From positions 1-34,785 of the forward strand of contig JAIPJM010000028.1 of NCBI GenBank assembly GCA_021734255.1: a stretch of DNA of 34,785 nucleotides, given 5' to 3'. Below, one piece after another: positions 25,671 to 33,925 of this stretch (positions are counted from its first letter, which is position 1; the number at the start of each line of letters is the position of its first letter). A program made the translations under genes and the position numbers. The stretch is from Fidelibacterota bacterium. Its GTDB lineage: Bacteria; Fidelibacterota; UBA8477; JABMPR01. The notes below the pieces were generated by a model, which saw only the letters and a list, made by a program, of their open reading frames with translations, was not told the DNA's origin and did not search any database.

Positions 25671-25799
25671 AAAGGGGAAATACAAAATTTATTTCTGATC
25701 ATAATTTAAATTTTCCCCCAACCGCATTTTCATATGCTTTAGAGAATTTTTCATCGAGATGAAGGCAGGAAAGCGGATGATTTATTTCTACTTAAAGCG

Positions 25800-25828
25800 T
25801 TGACAGGGGCCTGGTGCGCATCTATATT
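25800..25828 (+). promoter_or_regulatory. Sigma-70-type promoter of rpsT
   Basis: TTGACA (25800-25805) and TATATT (25823-25828) are separated by exactly 17 bp. The predicted start of transcription near 25835 leaves a leader of about 25 bases that contains AGGAGAAAGAG. This is the best consensus promoter in the window. Confidence 0.8.
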
Positions 25829-25859
25829 CGCGGGCATTTTTATAGGAGAAAGAGTAAAT

Positions 25860-26114
25860 ATGCCTGTAACAAAAACGATTGCAAAACGTATCCGCCAAGC
25901 CGAAAAGGCGCGTGAACGAAACAAGCATTATAATTCCATGATGAAGACTTCCATCAGGAAGGCGCTGGCTGCTGATAATGCAGAGACAGCAACTGAGCTT
26001 GGTCGCTCGGCCATTTCCCTTATTGATAAAGTCGCCGGTCACGGCATCATCCATAAGAATAAAGCAGCAAACCAGAAATCACGTATTGCCAAACACATGG
26101 CATCTTTTTCCTGA
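25860..26114 (+). CDS. rpsT: 30S ribosomal protein S20
   Basis: The 84-residue basic protein starts MPVTKTIAKRIRQAEKARERN and shows the S20 pattern of long helices (MMKTSIRKAL, GIIHKNKAANQKSRIAKH). It binds 16S rRNA in the small subunit. The start is ATG 25860; a longer in-frame reading from 25800 would begin inside the -35 box and is rejected. The gene is monocistronic, with its own promoter and terminator. Confidence 0.97.
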   Translation: MPVTKTIAKRIRQAEKARERNKHYNSMMKTSIRKALAADNAETATELGRSAISLIDKVAGHGIIHKNKAANQKSRIAKHMASFS

Positions 26115-26146
26115 TCGTCTGAATTAATCTTATAAACGGAATATTT

Positions 26147-26179
26147 TAAAACCGTCTCAATATTGGGACGGTTTTTTTT
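26147..26179 (+). terminator. Intrinsic terminator of rpsT
   Basis: AAAACCGTC and GACGGTTTT pair, and the ten bases between (TCAATATTGG) extend the stem through T-G, C-G and two A-T pairs to a very short loop. Eight T residues follow immediately. It starts about 32 bp after the rpsT stop codon. Confidence 0.85.
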
Positions 26180-26346
26180 ATCCCGATTCTTATCGGGATA
26201 ACCACGCCGAAGTTACGCAATTGCTCATAGAGAGAATGCGAACGAAGGCGGGTTTATAAGCTCTACCAAGCGATATTACTCATTTAGCGGGTATATGTAC
26301 TACTACCTTAACCCGCCTGTCCTTCGGACATCTCCCCTAGGGGAGA
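26180..26346. repeat. Composite palindromic intergenic repeat
   Basis: Four inverted repeats follow one another in this gene-free stretch between convergent genes: ATCCCGAT-TCTT-ATCGGGAT (26180-26199); GGCGGGTT (26247-26254) pairing with AACCCGCC (26310-26317) at a distance; TGTCC-TTC-GGACA (26318-26330); and the perfect palindrome TCTCCCCTAGGGGAGA (26331-26346). The wording of these hairpins resembles REP/MITE-like intergenic repeats common in environmental Gram-negative genomes. The remainder to 26378 shows nothing. Confidence 0.55.
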
Positions 26347-26378
26347 ACTTCTGTTACCCCAACCGGTTATGCGATTAG

Positions 26379-27317
26379 TTAATAGATCTCGTTGGTCAAA
26401 CAGTGAACCGAGCCACCGGCGTAGCGAAAACTACTCAGCGGCGTGACGTGGCGTTCGATCCCGATGGATTCCAGATATGCTTCAACCCCTGGGGTGTTGA
26501 ATTCACTGCTGTTCACCATGACTCCGGGAGCGATGAGTGCATTGACAGCGTAATCCCCTAAGGCATCGCCTACCCCAGACGAGTCAAGCGGTGAGATCTC
26601 TATGATCTTAACACCAAGATCCTTCAAGACGGTCCGACTTTCAGCTGTCAAACTATCCAGGGTCACAATGATCGCAGCCAAACAGTTATCTGCAGTGAGT
26701 ACGGGTGTGAGAACGGTATCAAGATGGTATCCATCAGATTCGATCAGGATATAATGATCGGGTCTAATGATCTCCCGGACAAAATCATGCCCCTGCTTAT
26801 TGGATCTGGAGAGCCCGCCGAAATAATAGTTGCCCTGACAAGTCTCAATGTAGTTGATGTCACCACCCTCCAGAAAAGCACCTTCTGGCAAGGTGACAAC
26901 TGTCTTGCCCAGCTTGGACTCGATAAGCTTGGTGTGGTACTCGCCTTCCAGACTGCGATCTTTGACAGAGAAGCGACTTTTGATCCAGATGCTGCGAAAA
27001 ATAAGTCCAGAGTCACGAATGAATACAGCATCATGGTAGAGGCTATCCGGGCGGTTCAGGGCTTCAGGGAAAGGTACGATGTGCAAGTGAAATCCGGCCA
27101 GGAGTAATGTATCAACGAAATCGAGCCACTCCCGTCGGAGTAAATCCTGATCTGGTATGATACCATGCTTATTAGCATACTCTGTGGCGAAATTGATGCT
27201 GGATTCGGTTTCTCCCTGATGCAGGGGATAGCCTTTATGCCACATGCCCTTGACCTTATCGGTGACCGGGGCCAGCCCCATGAGTATTATCTCTCTATTA
27301 TTTGCCTGATTTGTCAT
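26379..27317 (-). CDS. Amidinotransferase-fold hydrolase, DDAH/arginine deiminase-like
   Basis: The 312-residue protein has the guanidino-modifying enzyme signature: FIRDSG (99-104), EGGDIN (150-155), a catalytic His in GYHLD (His198) and the catalytic Cys in GGSVHCLTNE (Cys306). Enzymes of this fold hydrolyse arginine, methylarginine or related amidino compounds through a cysteine thiouronium intermediate. Length and the HCLT ending fit dimethylarginine dimethylaminohydrolase-like or citrullinase-like members; the substrate cannot be decided from sequence. It is cytoplasmic, with no signal peptide. It stands alone: convergent with rpsT and divergent from the UVR-motif gene. Confidence 0.83.
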   Translation of the reverse strand: MTNQANNREIILMGLAPVTDKVKGMWHKGYPLHQGETESSINFATEYANKHGIIPDQDLLRREWLDFVDTLLLAGFHLHIVPFPEALNRPDSLYHDAVFIRDSGLIFRSIWIKSRFSVKDRSLEGEYHTKLIESKLGKTVVTLPEGAFLEGGDINYIETCQGNYYFGGLSRSNKQGHDFVREIIRPDHYILIESDGYHLDTVLTPVLTADNCLAAIIVTLDSLTAESRTVLKDLGVKIIEISPLDSSGVGDALGDYAVNALIAPGVMVNSSEFNTPGVEAYLESIGIERHVTPLSSFRYAGGSVHCLTNEIY

Positions 27318-27441
27318 GCTTCAATTTAAAGCGGGTGTGATGAAGTAAAAGCAACTAATGATTTGCCCCCCTGCAGGATTCTTAACGTATTCATACCCGT
27401 AATGTGTTGGAGATGAGTCGAATTCGAATTTAATTAAGGGG

Positions 27442-28170
27442 ATGGATATTGAGAATATTTTACAGGATTGGCCCTTCGACCCGCTTAGCATTTCCGCCCG
27501 GATCATCGAAACCAGTACGGGTACAAAGAAAATACAAATGCGTATAGACCTGGGATTGATCCAGATGGAATATGATGGTAGACCGGATGGAAAACGCCCC
27601 AAGGGATACGATTCATATCTAAAATATTATCAGATACTGGCCAATGATGATGAAAATTTTATTCTGAATCCGAAACAACTCCTGAACCTCAGGCAGGAAG
27701 GAATGCAGTATTACCACCGCTACCTGAGTCTGCATCAATTGAAGGATTATAAATCAGTCATCAGGGACACCCGTCACAACCTGGACATCCTTAATCTGAT
27801 CACGAATCATGCCGGATCAATTGAGAATTTCACCAGTCAACAGCATCGTCCTCATCTGCTATTAATGAACACCAGTGCTAAAGTGATGCTCAAACTCGAA
27901 AAGAATAACAAGGTGGAAGCACTGCAAGTGTTGAATGCAGGCATTCGTCAGATCAAGCATGTCTATCAAAGTATTCTTGATGATCCACAACCTGACCTGA
28001 GTCCTGAGATATACCAACTGAAAGAATTAAAACATCGGATCACCGATGACGGTGTTCCCAGCGAATTGCCCCAATTGGAAAAGCTTGAGATCGAACTTCA
28101 GATGGCTCTGCTATCCGAAAATTACGAGCAGGCTGCCACCATACGCGACCAAATATCCAAAGCTAAATAA
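27442..28170 (+). CDS. UvrB/UvrC-motif (UVR) protein
   Basis: The 242-residue protein begins MDIENILQDWPFDP and contains IQMRIDLGLIQMEYDGRPDG, a block I recognise from a widespread but uncharacterised family. It ends in a UVR motif (LEKLEIELQMALLSENYEQA, then AATIRDQI). UVR motifs mediate contacts between UvrB and UvrC and occur in ClpC/McsA-type adaptors. No catalytic domain or zinc finger is seen. AAGGGG directly touches the ATG, which is poor spacing, but no alternative start lies upstream in frame before a stop. It converges with the ROK gene with a 12-bp gap. The function is unknown. Confidence 0.8.
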   Translation: MDIENILQDWPFDPLSISARIIETSTGTKKIQMRIDLGLIQMEYDGRPDGKRPKGYDSYLKYYQILANDDENFILNPKQLLNLRQEGMQYYHRYLSLHQLKDYKSVIRDTRHNLDILNLITNHAGSIENFTSQQHRPHLLLMNTSAKVMLKLEKNNKVEALQVLNAGIRQIKHVYQSILDDPQPDLSPEIYQLKELKHRITDDGVPSELPQLEKLEIELQMALLSENYEQAATIRDQISKAK

Positions 28171-28182
28171 GTTTATTCAGGA

Positions 28183-29433
28183 TCACTCCGGGAGGATCAG
28201 CGATCGATAGGTTGCCAGATTCACAATCGGCGGTTTGAACAGATCCTGCAGTACCATACCCACAGCACCCAGCGTACCTGCCCGATTCTTCAAGGCACCA
28301 GCTTTGATCTGCACAGCGTCAGCCGGAACCGGAAGGTCTCCACCTTTGGTGTAGAGCCTAACCTCATCAAATACAAAGGGGCATTTATCAATGACCGGAC
28401 CACCCAGGATAATCAACTCTGGATTAAAAAAGTTAATCACACTCATATTCAGGTAAGCCAGGATCTGACCATATTCTTTGAGTGCATCCCTGGAGAGTTT
28501 GTCTCCCTGTTTAGCTGCAGCGGCTATTGTGTTGAGGGAGACTTCATCACCGGCCAGAAGGCTGGCATGCCCGCCATTCTTGACTGCCAGATCCAGGCTC
28601 GCTTCCAGGTTTGTAGTGGATAATACCTCTCCAAAGCGATCCTGACTCCGATAGAGTAAGGGAAAATGTCCCTGAGTCACTCCCCTGGCAGAGATTTCTG
28701 TATAACCGATCTCTCCTGCTGAAGCGGAGATGCCTCGATAAATATCGCCATTGATTATAATACCGGCACCAATTCCCTCACCCAGCCATATGTAGACCAC
28801 ATTACTGGCCTCAGAACCGGCACCCCAGTGAAATTCACCGACGGTGATCGCCTTCACATCATTTTCCATGTAGGCAACAGTATCCAGTTCCTGCTCCAGA
28901 TATTTTTTTATGGGATAGCCTTCCCATGCTTTCAGTGAATGACTGGTAAGGATGGAGCCTTCTTCGTAATTTATCAAACCTGGCAGGGCTAACCCTACTC
29001 CCAGGATGGCATCCAATTTTTCCTCACTGCCAAGGATCTTGCGGATGGCCTTAACAATTCGCGACAGAATGGACTCTGGGTTGGTATTGTCATTAAAATT
29101 AACCGTTTTCTCGTGGAGTATCTCAGCATTCATATTGGTGATCAGAATATTCGCCCGATGGAGGTGTACCTCTACCCCCACAGCCAGTCCAGCATCAGCA
29201 TTGAATTTGAGCATGACGGGGCGGCGTCCTCCCTGAACCGTAGACTCACCCTTACCGATCTCAAACAGGATATGCGTATCCAGTAATCGATTGACGATAC
29301 TCCCGATGATAACCTTAGACACCCCCATCTTACGCGCGATCTCAGACCTGGAAATAGGTCCTTCGTCGCGGATAATTCTCAGGGCAGAGATTTCATTTAT
29401 CTGCCGCACAAAATGGAAATTTGATTTACGCAT
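28183..29433 (-). CDS. ROK-family transcriptional repressor lacking the zinc motif
   Basis: The 416-residue protein has an N-terminal winged helix (26-52, GPISRSEIARKMGVSKVIIG) and a C-terminal ROK sugar-kinase-like domain (VGVEVH, LPGLIN, MENDVKAITVGE, GEGIGAGIIINGDIYRG, LIILGGPVI). Relatives such as NagC, Mlc and XylR bind sugar ligands and repress sugar genes. The usual GEIGH reads GEIGY (240-244), and the following cysteine zinc cluster is absent: the whole protein has one Cys only. GGGGAG lies 5 bases before the ATG. It is divergent from the GlmU-like/NagZ-fusion genes, with an inverted repeat between, so an amino sugar or muropeptide sugar is the likely ligand by inference. Confidence 0.92.
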   Translation of the reverse strand: MRKSNFHFVRQINEISALRIIRDEGPISRSEIARKMGVSKVIIGSIVNRLLDTHILFEIGKGESTVQGGRRPVMLKFNADAGLAVGVEVHLHRANILITNMNAEILHEKTVNFNDNTNPESILSRIVKAIRKILGSEEKLDAILGVGLALPGLINYEEGSILTSHSLKAWEGYPIKKYLEQELDTVAYMENDVKAITVGEFHWGAGSEASNVVYIWLGEGIGAGIIINGDIYRGISASAGEIGYTEISARGVTQGHFPLLYRSQDRFGEVLSTTNLEASLDLAVKNGGHASLLAGDEVSLNTIAAAAKQGDKLSRDALKEYGQILAYLNMSVINFFNPELIILGGPVIDKCPFVFDEVRLYTKGGDLPVPADAVQIKAGALKNRAGTLGAVGMVLQDLFKPPIVNLATYRSLILPE

Positions 29434-29496
29434 TTTTCTCCCCAGCGTGAAATAGATCTGGTATCTTCAGAAATCTAGTTTGTATACCTGTGATTA

Positions 29497-29524
29497 ATTA
29501 TCCACTAACCAGTCTGAATGTAAA
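29497..29524 (-). promoter_or_regulatory. Promoter of the ROK repressor gene
   Basis: On the minus strand TTTACA (29519-29524) and GATAAT (29497-29502) are separated by 16 bp; each matches consensus at five of six positions. The -35 box lies 5 bp from the inverted repeat at 29530-29554. Confidence 0.55.
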
Positions 29525-29529
29525 TGGCG

Positions 29530-29554
29530 AGTAAGTTAATTTGTTTTACTTACT
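29530..29554. promoter_or_regulatory. Inverted repeat AGTAAGT-N11-ACTTACT, candidate ROK operator
   Basis: Perfect 7-bp arms separated by 11 AT-rich bases lie exactly between the two divergent promoters: 5 bp from the ROK -35 box and 12 bp from the -35 box of the GlmU-like gene. An AT-rich centre with distant arms is like NagC/Mlc operators. The ROK protein encoded next to it is the obvious candidate ligand. Confidence 0.6.
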
Positions 29555-29566
29555 ATGACCAGCGCT

Positions 29567-29595
29567 TTGTTCATTGTATAAAATCAGCGTATAAT
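29567..29595 (+). promoter_or_regulatory. Promoter of the GlmU-like/NagZ-fusion/dut genes
   Basis: TTGTTC (29567-29572) and a perfect TATAAT (29590-29595) are 17 bp apart. The start of transcription is expected near 29602, about 39 bases before the start codon. Confidence 0.7.
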
Positions 29596-29640
29596 TAGAT
29601 TCGTTGGATTAAATCTTAATTCGTAGAGCAGGACCAATGA

Positions 29641-30864
29641 ATGTCAACGATCGTACTTTTTGAACCGGAAAATATTGGCTCTTTTGGTCCCCTGATCCTT
29701 CTCAGATCAGTTGCTGAGTTAAAATATGGTATTCTCTCCAATCTGGAACGGGCACAAGCGGTCCTGCCACCAGACACTGATCTCCACCTATGGATTCGTC
29801 CGGTCCTGGCAGAGGATCATATCAGGCGCTTCCCGACAATTCCCATCAATAAAGATGTAAAGGATGAGTGCATCCTGCTGCATGCCGGGATCCCAGCCTG
29901 GCACTATCCGGTTTTGTTACAGATACTGTCTAAACATAAAGAGATCGTTCTCCGGCGAGCAGGAGTGATCATTGCGGTCAAATCAGCAGGTCCTCAAATA
30001 TTTAGTCATGATTTTCACCACAGCTTTGAAGCGATTCCGCACAAAGAGCTGGATGATCAGTTGCTGACTGACCTGCCCCTCTGGATCTGGGATTACCTGG
30101 ACCTGATAAGAGCCGGGATAGAATTTGACCTGACCATCTGGAAAGAGGAAAAACAGTACTTGCAGAAGTTAAAGGATCGGCATTCTACCCTGGAGGAGAA
30201 ACAGATATTCATTCACAATACTGCAGAGCTGAATGATTATGTTCATCTGGATGCCAGCAAAGGCCCCATTGTCATCGACCAGGATTCCAAGGTCAGTTCC
30301 TTCTCCTCACTCACAGGTCCGCTATACATCGGCAAGCGCAGTACGGTGAAGCCATCTGCCAATATCAGCCAATCTATCATTGGAAACGTTTGTAATATTG
30401 GTGGTGAGGTCAAAGGCTCCATTATTCATCCCTACAGCAATAAAAGCCATCAGGGTTACCTGGGAGATTCCATGATCGGATCGTGGGTGAATCTGGGAGC
30501 CGGCACAAACGTGAGTAACCTCAAGAATAATTACCATGATATCCGGGTCTCCTGGGATGGGAACAGCTACGATACAGGTCGACAGTTCCTGGGATGCATG
30601 ATCGGAGATCATACAAAGACGGCTATCGGTGTCAGACTGAACACAGGGACATTTATTGGTCCCTTCAGTAACATCTTCCAGAACGATTTCCCCCCAATGG
30701 CGATCCCTTCATTTTCCTGGGGAAATGGTGTCTATGAATTTGACCGAGCCATCGAAACAGCGAAGAAAGTTTTACACAGGCGGGGGAAGGTACCGAGTGC
30801 GACTGAATTGGCGCTCTTTAAGGCCTTAGCCAAAGACACCACCCCATTCACTCATTTCAAGTGA
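29641..30864 (+). CDS. GlmU-like left-handed beta-helix protein (putative sugar nucleotidyl/acyltransferase)
   Basis: The 407-residue protein begins STIVLFEPENIGSFGPLILL with RSVAELKYGIL, the N-terminal pattern of the GlmU-family putative sugar nucleotidyltransferases seen in Bacteroidota relatives. It lacks the LAAGxGTRM nucleotide loop of true GlmU. From about 205 on, hexapeptide-type repeats follow (GPLYIGKRSTVKPSANI, SMIGSWVNLGAGTNVSNL). The KSHQGYLGD segment aligns with the acetyltransferase active-site region KVxHLSYIGD of GlmU and keeps a His. AGGA lies 7 bases before the ATG. It is 28 bp before the NagZ-fusion gene, suggesting amino-sugar metabolism. True activity is uncertain. Confidence 0.8.
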   Translation: MSTIVLFEPENIGSFGPLILLRSVAELKYGILSNLERAQAVLPPDTDLHLWIRPVLAEDHIRRFPTIPINKDVKDECILLHAGIPAWHYPVLLQILSKHKEIVLRRAGVIIAVKSAGPQIFSHDFHHSFEAIPHKELDDQLLTDLPLWIWDYLDLIRAGIEFDLTIWKEEKQYLQKLKDRHSTLEEKQIFIHNTAELNDYVHLDASKGPIVIDQDSKVSSFSSLTGPLYIGKRSTVKPSANISQSIIGNVCNIGGEVKGSIIHPYSNKSHQGYLGDSMIGSWVNLGAGTNVSNLKNNYHDIRVSWDGNSYDTGRQFLGCMIGDHTKTAIGVRLNTGTFIGPFSNIFQNDFPPMAIPSFSWGNGVYEFDRAIETAKKVLHRRGKVPSATELALFKALAKDTTPFTHFK

Positions 30865-30892
30865 TCATTATCAAGACATTACAGGAAATATT

Positions 30893-33800
30893 ATGAGAAA
30901 GAACAATTACACTATCCCTGTCGTTGCTGCAGCCCTGCTGCTATTTGTGGCAGGATGTTCCAGTCCGGCACCAGTAGTTGAAGCATCTCCGTGGGCTCAG
31001 GCCACACTGAAAAAACTAAGCCTGCGGGAAAAGATCGGGCAGATGATGGTTTATACCATGATGCTGAATTATTATGACGCGGAGAGCGAAAAATGGCAGG
31101 AGATCGAAAAGATCCTGGGTAGCGATGGCATCGGGTCCTTACATGTCTGGGGCGGCGATGTGCCATCAGCCTATGCACTCGTTAACGAAATGCAGTCCCG
31201 CTCAAAGGTCCCTATGTTCATACAGGCCGATCTGGAGTACGGTATCAAATCCCGATTCAAAATGGGAACGGAGATCCCCTGGCCCATGGCCCAGGGTGCC
31301 ACAGGCAACCCGGACATGGCTTATGCTGCTGGCAGGATCACAGCGGAAGAAGGTCGAGCGCTGGGGATCAATCTGGCACTGGCTCCAATTGTAGATGTGA
31401 ACAATAATCCACTTAATCCTATCATCAATACCCGCGCTTATGGTGAGGATCCGGCTCAAGTCATCGCCTACGCAACCCGTTTCATGGATGGTCTCCATGA
31501 TGGCGGTATGCTGGCGACAGCAAAACATTTTCCGGGTCATGGAGACACCCAATCAGACTCGCATACAAAGCTGGCCCAGATCCCTGAAGATGCTGACCGG
31601 CTCTGGTCCATAGAGCTGAGACCCTTTCAAGCCATGATCGATGCAGGCGTCGATATGGTCATGATCGGCCACCTGGATGCTGGCAAGTTTCAGATGGAAC
31701 CAGGCGTTCCCTCCTCCCTCTCCCCATTCTGGCTTCAGGATATCCTCCGCCACAAAATGGGCTTTAAAGGAGTGATCATTACAGACGCCATGGCCATGGG
31801 TGGAATAACTCGCGGTTATTCAGACCGTTTTGCCCTTATCCAGACCATTAAAGCAGGATCTGACCTGATCATCCAGAACAATGACTACATCGCCTCCATT
31901 GACTATGTGGAAGAGGCAGTGAAGGATGGCCAGCTCAGCGAAGCTCGGATCGATGAATCTGTGCTCCGTATATTGACCTTGAAATCCAAGCTGGGACTGG
32001 ATAAGAAAAAGACCCTGGACCTGGACCGCATTCAACGAGAGATCGGCTCAGAAAGCAATCTGGAGATGGCTGACCTGATCATGCAAAGTGCCCTCACACT
32101 GGTTCGGGAAGGTGAACAATCCTTCTTTCCTATTAAGAAATCGGAAGCAGAACCACTGTATGTCATCGATATTCGCGATCGGAATAATGATCGTCGGGCC
32201 ACCGAGGTCACGAATGGTCTCAAGGAACAGATCGACCCCCTGATCAATTTCACCATGGATAATTCATTAACGCCTGAAGAATACCAGACGATCCTGGCTG
32301 AGATCCCGGATTCAGCACTCGTGTTGGTGAATGTTATCAGTCAGGTCAAAATGAACAAGAACAGAGTTTTTCTGGTGCAAGCGCACATCGACTTTATTAA
32401 TGCACTGATGAAAAAGACAGAGCGCATGCTTGTCGTCGGCTTAGGTACACCATTTGTTGTGCAATCCTTCCCGGATATCCCAGCATACCTCTGCACGTAC
32501 AGCAATCAGACCGGCATGCAAAGAGCTGTGGTGAAAGGCTTGCTCGGACAAGTTCCGATCACAGGAACATTACCGGTCAATATCCCCGGTATTGCCGACA
32601 TGGGTCATGGTATCACCAAACTGGCAGATCCTCTACCATGGAAGGTGACCGAGGTGCCAGGATATCAACCTAAACCAGCCGAGAGGAACGAATTACTTTT
32701 TCATGTCTCTCCTGAAGAAGTTGGCGCAGATCCTGGTATGGTCATGCCCCACTTGCATCAGGCTTTGGAGGAGAAAGCCTGGCCGGGTGGTGTCCTACTG
32801 GCGGCCAAGAATGGGAAGATCTTCTTTCACGAGTATTTTGGCACACATGAATATGGGGGTGAACAGCATACCTACCGCGGCGACATCTTCGACCTGGCGT
32901 CGGTGACCAAAGTTATTGCGACGACTTCAGCTGCCATGAAGCTTTACGAGGAAGGCAAGCTGGACCTGGACACAACAGTTGTCTCCTACCTCCCCGCCTT
33001 CACCGGACCAGACTCCGTTACAACCGAGATGAAAAATCAGATCACCGTCAAACAACTTCTGACCCATACTGCAGGACTCAAGCCGTTTAAGCGATTCTAT
33101 CAAATGGAAGCCCCGTCAAGAGCCGCCCTGCTTGATAGCGTGTTCCAGTCTGAATTGGATACGCTCCCCGGCACCAAATATCGCTATTCTGATATCGGTC
33201 TCATCACCCTGGGTAAGGTGATCGAAGCCATCGCCGGAACCGACCTGAAGACCTATACAGATAGCGTGATCTTTACACCTCTGGCCATGACCCAGACCGG
33301 TTATTTACCTGACGAGGACCCGAATTGGATCGTACCCACCGAGTATAGTGAGTTCGACTCTGGTTTTGTACATGGACACGTCCATGATGAAAATTCATAT
33401 TCACTGGGAGGCGTTGCCGGTCATGCAGGTCTCTTTTCCAATGCCCGGGATCTGGCTCGCTTTGCGCAGATGATGTTGAATGGTGGTACTCTGGGTGACA
33501 CCACTATTTTCAAACCAGAGACCATTGCGCTTTTCACCCGGCGCGCGAATATGCTGGAGGAAGAGAATTCCCGTTGTCTGGGTTGGGATAGTCCGCACAA
33601 TGGCAGCTCAGGTGGTGTTTACCTGAGTAAGAACAGCTTCGGGCACACCGGTTTTACCGGTACTTCGATCTGGATCGATCCGGACAACCAGATGTTCGTC
33701 ATTTTGCTCACCAATGCAGTTCATCCGGACCGCAGATATAAGTATCCCAATTATTTTGACTGGCGTCAACGCATCCATGCCGCTGTTTATGAGAGCATAG

Positions 33801-33904
33801 GCTTCACCCATCCTACTGACAGTCTGGAATGGCGGGAGCGCTGGATCAAAGAAGAAGAGCGTAAAGACAAGTGGTGGTATAAGCTGCTGCATCGGTCTGA
33901 TTAA
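30893..33904 (+). CDS. NagZ-type GH3 beta-N-acetylhexosaminidase fused to a serine beta-lactamase-like domain, lipoprotein
   Basis: The 1003-residue product has a lipoprotein signal ending FVAGC (Cys22). Residues of about 40-370 are a GH3 NagZ domain: KHFPGHGDTQSDSH (211-224) carries the Asp/His acid-base loop, and Asp298 in IITDAM is the expected nucleophile. A GH3 C-terminal sandwich-like part follows. From about 640 to 960 lies a class C beta-lactamase/penicillin-binding-like domain with SVTK (Ser670, Lys673), Tyr-Ser-Asp at 765-767 instead of YxN, and HTG at 918-920. The predicted role is cleavage of muropeptides in the periplasm: the first domain removes GlcNAc, the second acts on peptide or ester bonds. 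This fusion is known in Bacteroidota relatives. The ROK regulator is probably its controller. Confidence 0.92.
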   Translation: MRKNNYTIPVVAAALLLFVAGCSSPAPVVEASPWAQATLKKLSLREKIGQMMVYTMMLNYYDAESEKWQEIEKILGSDGIGSLHVWGGDVPSAYALVNEMQSRSKVPMFIQADLEYGIKSRFKMGTEIPWPMAQGATGNPDMAYAAGRITAEEGRALGINLALAPIVDVNNNPLNPIINTRAYGEDPAQVIAYATRFMDGLHDGGMLATAKHFPGHGDTQSDSHTKLAQIPEDADRLWSIELRPFQAMIDAGVDMVMIGHLDAGKFQMEPGVPSSLSPFWLQDILRHKMGFKGVIITDAMAMGGITRGYSDRFALIQTIKAGSDLIIQNNDYIASIDYVEEAVKDGQLSEARIDESVLRILTLKSKLGLDKKKTLDLDRIQREIGSESNLEMADLIMQSALTLVREGEQSFFPIKKSEAEPLYVIDIRDRNNDRRATEVTNGLKEQIDPLINFTMDNSLTPEEYQTILAEIPDSALVLVNVISQVKMNKNRVFLVQAHIDFINALMKKTERMLVVGLGTPFVVQSFPDIPAYLCTYSNQTGMQRAVVKGLLGQVPITGTLPVNIPGIADMGHGITKLADPLPWKVTEVPGYQPKPAERNELLFHVSPEEVGADPGMVMPHLHQALEEKAWPGGVLLAAKNGKIFFHEYFGTHEYGGEQHTYRGDIFDLASVTKVIATTSAAMKLYEEGKLDLDTTVVSYLPAFTGPDSVTTEMKNQITVKQLLTHTAGLKPFKRFYQMEAPSRAALLDSVFQSELDTLPGTKYRYSDIGLITLGKVIEAIAGTDLKTYTDSVIFTPLAMTQTGYLPDEDPNWIVPTEYSEFDSGFVHGHVHDENSYSLGGVAGHAGLFSNARDLARFAQMMLNGGTLGDTTIFKPETIALFTRRANMLEEENSRCLGWDSPHNGSSGGVYLSKNSFGHTGFTGTSIWIDPDNQMFVILLTNAVHPDRRYKYPNYFDWRQRIHAAVYESIGFTHPTDSLEWRERWIKEEERKDKWWYKLLHRSD

Positions 33905-33925
33905 AGGGAATGCACAGGAGACAAC

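Noticed and set aside
26377-26384. AGTTAATA, a single half-site of the shared operator
   Set aside because: No inverted partner at the required distance; it overlaps the stop codon of the DDAH-like gene.
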